NCBI RefSeq assembly: GCF_014334015.1
Contig: NZ_CP060488.1
Span: 1,384,501 to 1,448,500 of the forward strand
Direction of reading: 5' to 3'
DNA from: Bacteroides sp. M10
Lineage (GTDB): Bacteria; Bacteroidota; Bacteroidia; Bacteroidales; Bacteroidaceae
DNA length: 64,000 bases
The notes beneath the pieces are model-generated. The model was not told the origin of the DNA and searched no databases. It worked only from the letters and a program-made list of their open reading frames with translations. Below, piece after piece: positions 63,196 to 64,000 of the stretch; the stretch's first letter is position 1; the number at the start of each line of letters is the position of its first letter. A program made the position numbers and the translations under genes.

Positions 63196-64000
63196 ATGAA
63201 GAAGAGTCTTATTGCATTGGCGTTCGGTACACTCGGATTGGGTATTGCCGAATTTGTGATGATGGGAATTTTGCCCGATGTGGCAAAAGATTTAGGTATT
63301 AGTATTCCTACCGCAGGGCATTTCATATCTGCTTATGCATTAGGCGTCTGCGTTGGTGCCCCTGTACTGACATTGGCCCGCAAATATCCATTAAAACATA
63401 TTCTGTTGGTATTAGTTACCTTGATTATGATAGGTAACATCTGTGCGGCTATGGCTCCCAATTACTGGGTGTTACTCGCTGCCCGTTTCATCTCCGGTTT
63501 ACCTCATGGCGCATACTTCGGAGTAGGATCTATTGTTGCCGAGAAACTGGCCGATAAAGGCAAAGGCTCGGAAGCCGTCTCCATCATGATTGCCGGAATG
63601 ACCATTGCCAACCTATTCGGTGTACCTCTGGGAACTTCTTTAAGTACCATGCTTTCTTGGCGTGCCACTTTCCTACTGGTCGGTATCTGGGGAATTGTTA
63701 TCATGTACTATATCTGGCGATGGGTTCCCCATGTAGAAGGTTTGCAGGACACCGGCTTTAAAGGGCAGTTCCGTTTTCTTAAAACTCCGGCTCCATGGTT
63801 GATTCTTGGTGCCACAGCCTTAGGAAACGGCGGTGTATTCTGTTGGTATAGCTACATCAATCCGCTGCTTACCAATGTGTCCGGCTTCTCTGTAGAAAGC
63901 ATTACGCCTTTAATGATTCTTGCCGGTTTCGGTATGGTGATGGGAAACCTGATTAGCGGACGTCTCTCCGACCGTTACACTCCCGGAAAGGTGGGAACTG
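63196..64000 (+). CDS. MFS transporter, AraJ/sugar-efflux type (5' part)
   Basis: The first 268 codons are present; the gene runs off the window. ATG at 63196 opens MKKSLIALAFGTLGLGIAEFV, a first transmembrane helix. Further helices follow with the FMMGILPDVAKDLGIS-type loop, HFISAYALGVCVGAPVL, RFISGLPHGAYFGVG (the conserved motif of the DHA1 AraJ-like group) and GLISGRLSDRYTPGK-type motif A near the end. Members export sugars, drugs or metabolites by proton antiport; the substrate is unknown. Monocistronic start after a gap of 251 bp from fic. Confidence 0.88.
   Translation, partial: MKKSLIALAFGTLGLGIAEFVMMGILPDVAKDLGISIPTAGHFISAYALGVCVGAPVLTLARKYPLKHILLVLVTLIMIGNICAAMAPNYWVLLAARFISGLPHGAYFGVGSIVAEKLADKGKGSEAVSIMIAGMTIANLFGVPLGTSLSTMLSWRATFLLVGIWGIVIMYYIWRWVPHVEGLQDTGFKGQFRFLKTPAPWLILGATALGNGGVFCWYSYINPLLTNVSGFSVESITPLMILAGFGMVMGNLISGRLSDRYTPGKVGT

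Overview
The window reads as chromosomal DNA of a human-gut type Bacteroides. Evidence: three SusC/SusD outer-membrane pairs, two one-polypeptide hybrid two-component regulators (HTCS), serine-type sulfatases, a BACON-domain lipoprotein, and repeated TAnnTTTG promoter boxes (the Bacteroides -7 consensus). No rRNA, tRNA or CRISPR array was seen.

Left 6.9 kb (accessory): an intact ISL3-family element (182-2009) and an intact IS66-family element (2281-4650), each with matching terminal inverted repeats and a perfect 8-bp target duplication. They are followed by an array of 22-bp units, an AlbA_2/winged-helix regulator gene, a KilA-N gene remnant and a 60-bp palindrome.

PUL 1 (6.9-37.9 kb): a minus-strand enzyme operon (GH51-like, sulfatase, GH43-like, sulfatase, GH2), a plus-strand HTCS, and then minus-strand genes. 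In transcription order these are a sulfatase, a clan GH-A-like TIM-barrel enzyme with no family I recognise, two surface lipoproteins, a GH43, SusC-SusD, SusC-SusD and a DUF1735-type lipoprotein. Three sulfatases plus arabinofuranosidase/galactosidase-type enzymes suggest a sulfated heteroglycan rich in arabinose and/or galactose; the exact substrate is inference.

PUL 2 (about 38.2-59.9 kb): a BACON/beta-helix lipoprotein (+), two unrecognised secreted proteins (-), a second HTCS (+), a second 22-bp array, and a plus-strand operon SusC-SusD-GH3-GH95-GH88-alginate-lyase-like. GH88 with a lyase-like enzyme implies cleavage of a uronic-acid-containing glycan by beta-elimination. GH95 implies fucose or L-galactose side groups, and GH3 a beta-linked neutral sugar. 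In the usual logic each HTCS senses an oligosaccharide in the periplasm and switches on the neighbouring operon. The two PULs lie back to back and may act on one complex polysaccharide.

Right 4 kb: an alpha/beta hydrolase, a Fic-family AMP-transferase gene bracketed by two nearly identical hairpins, and the start of an MFS exporter that runs off the window.

The most unusual signals are the two intergenic arrays of 22-bp units with dyad-symmetric cores, the hairpin-bracketed fic gene, the large palindrome beside the KilA-N remnant, and the unassigned GH-A-like and beta-helix proteins.
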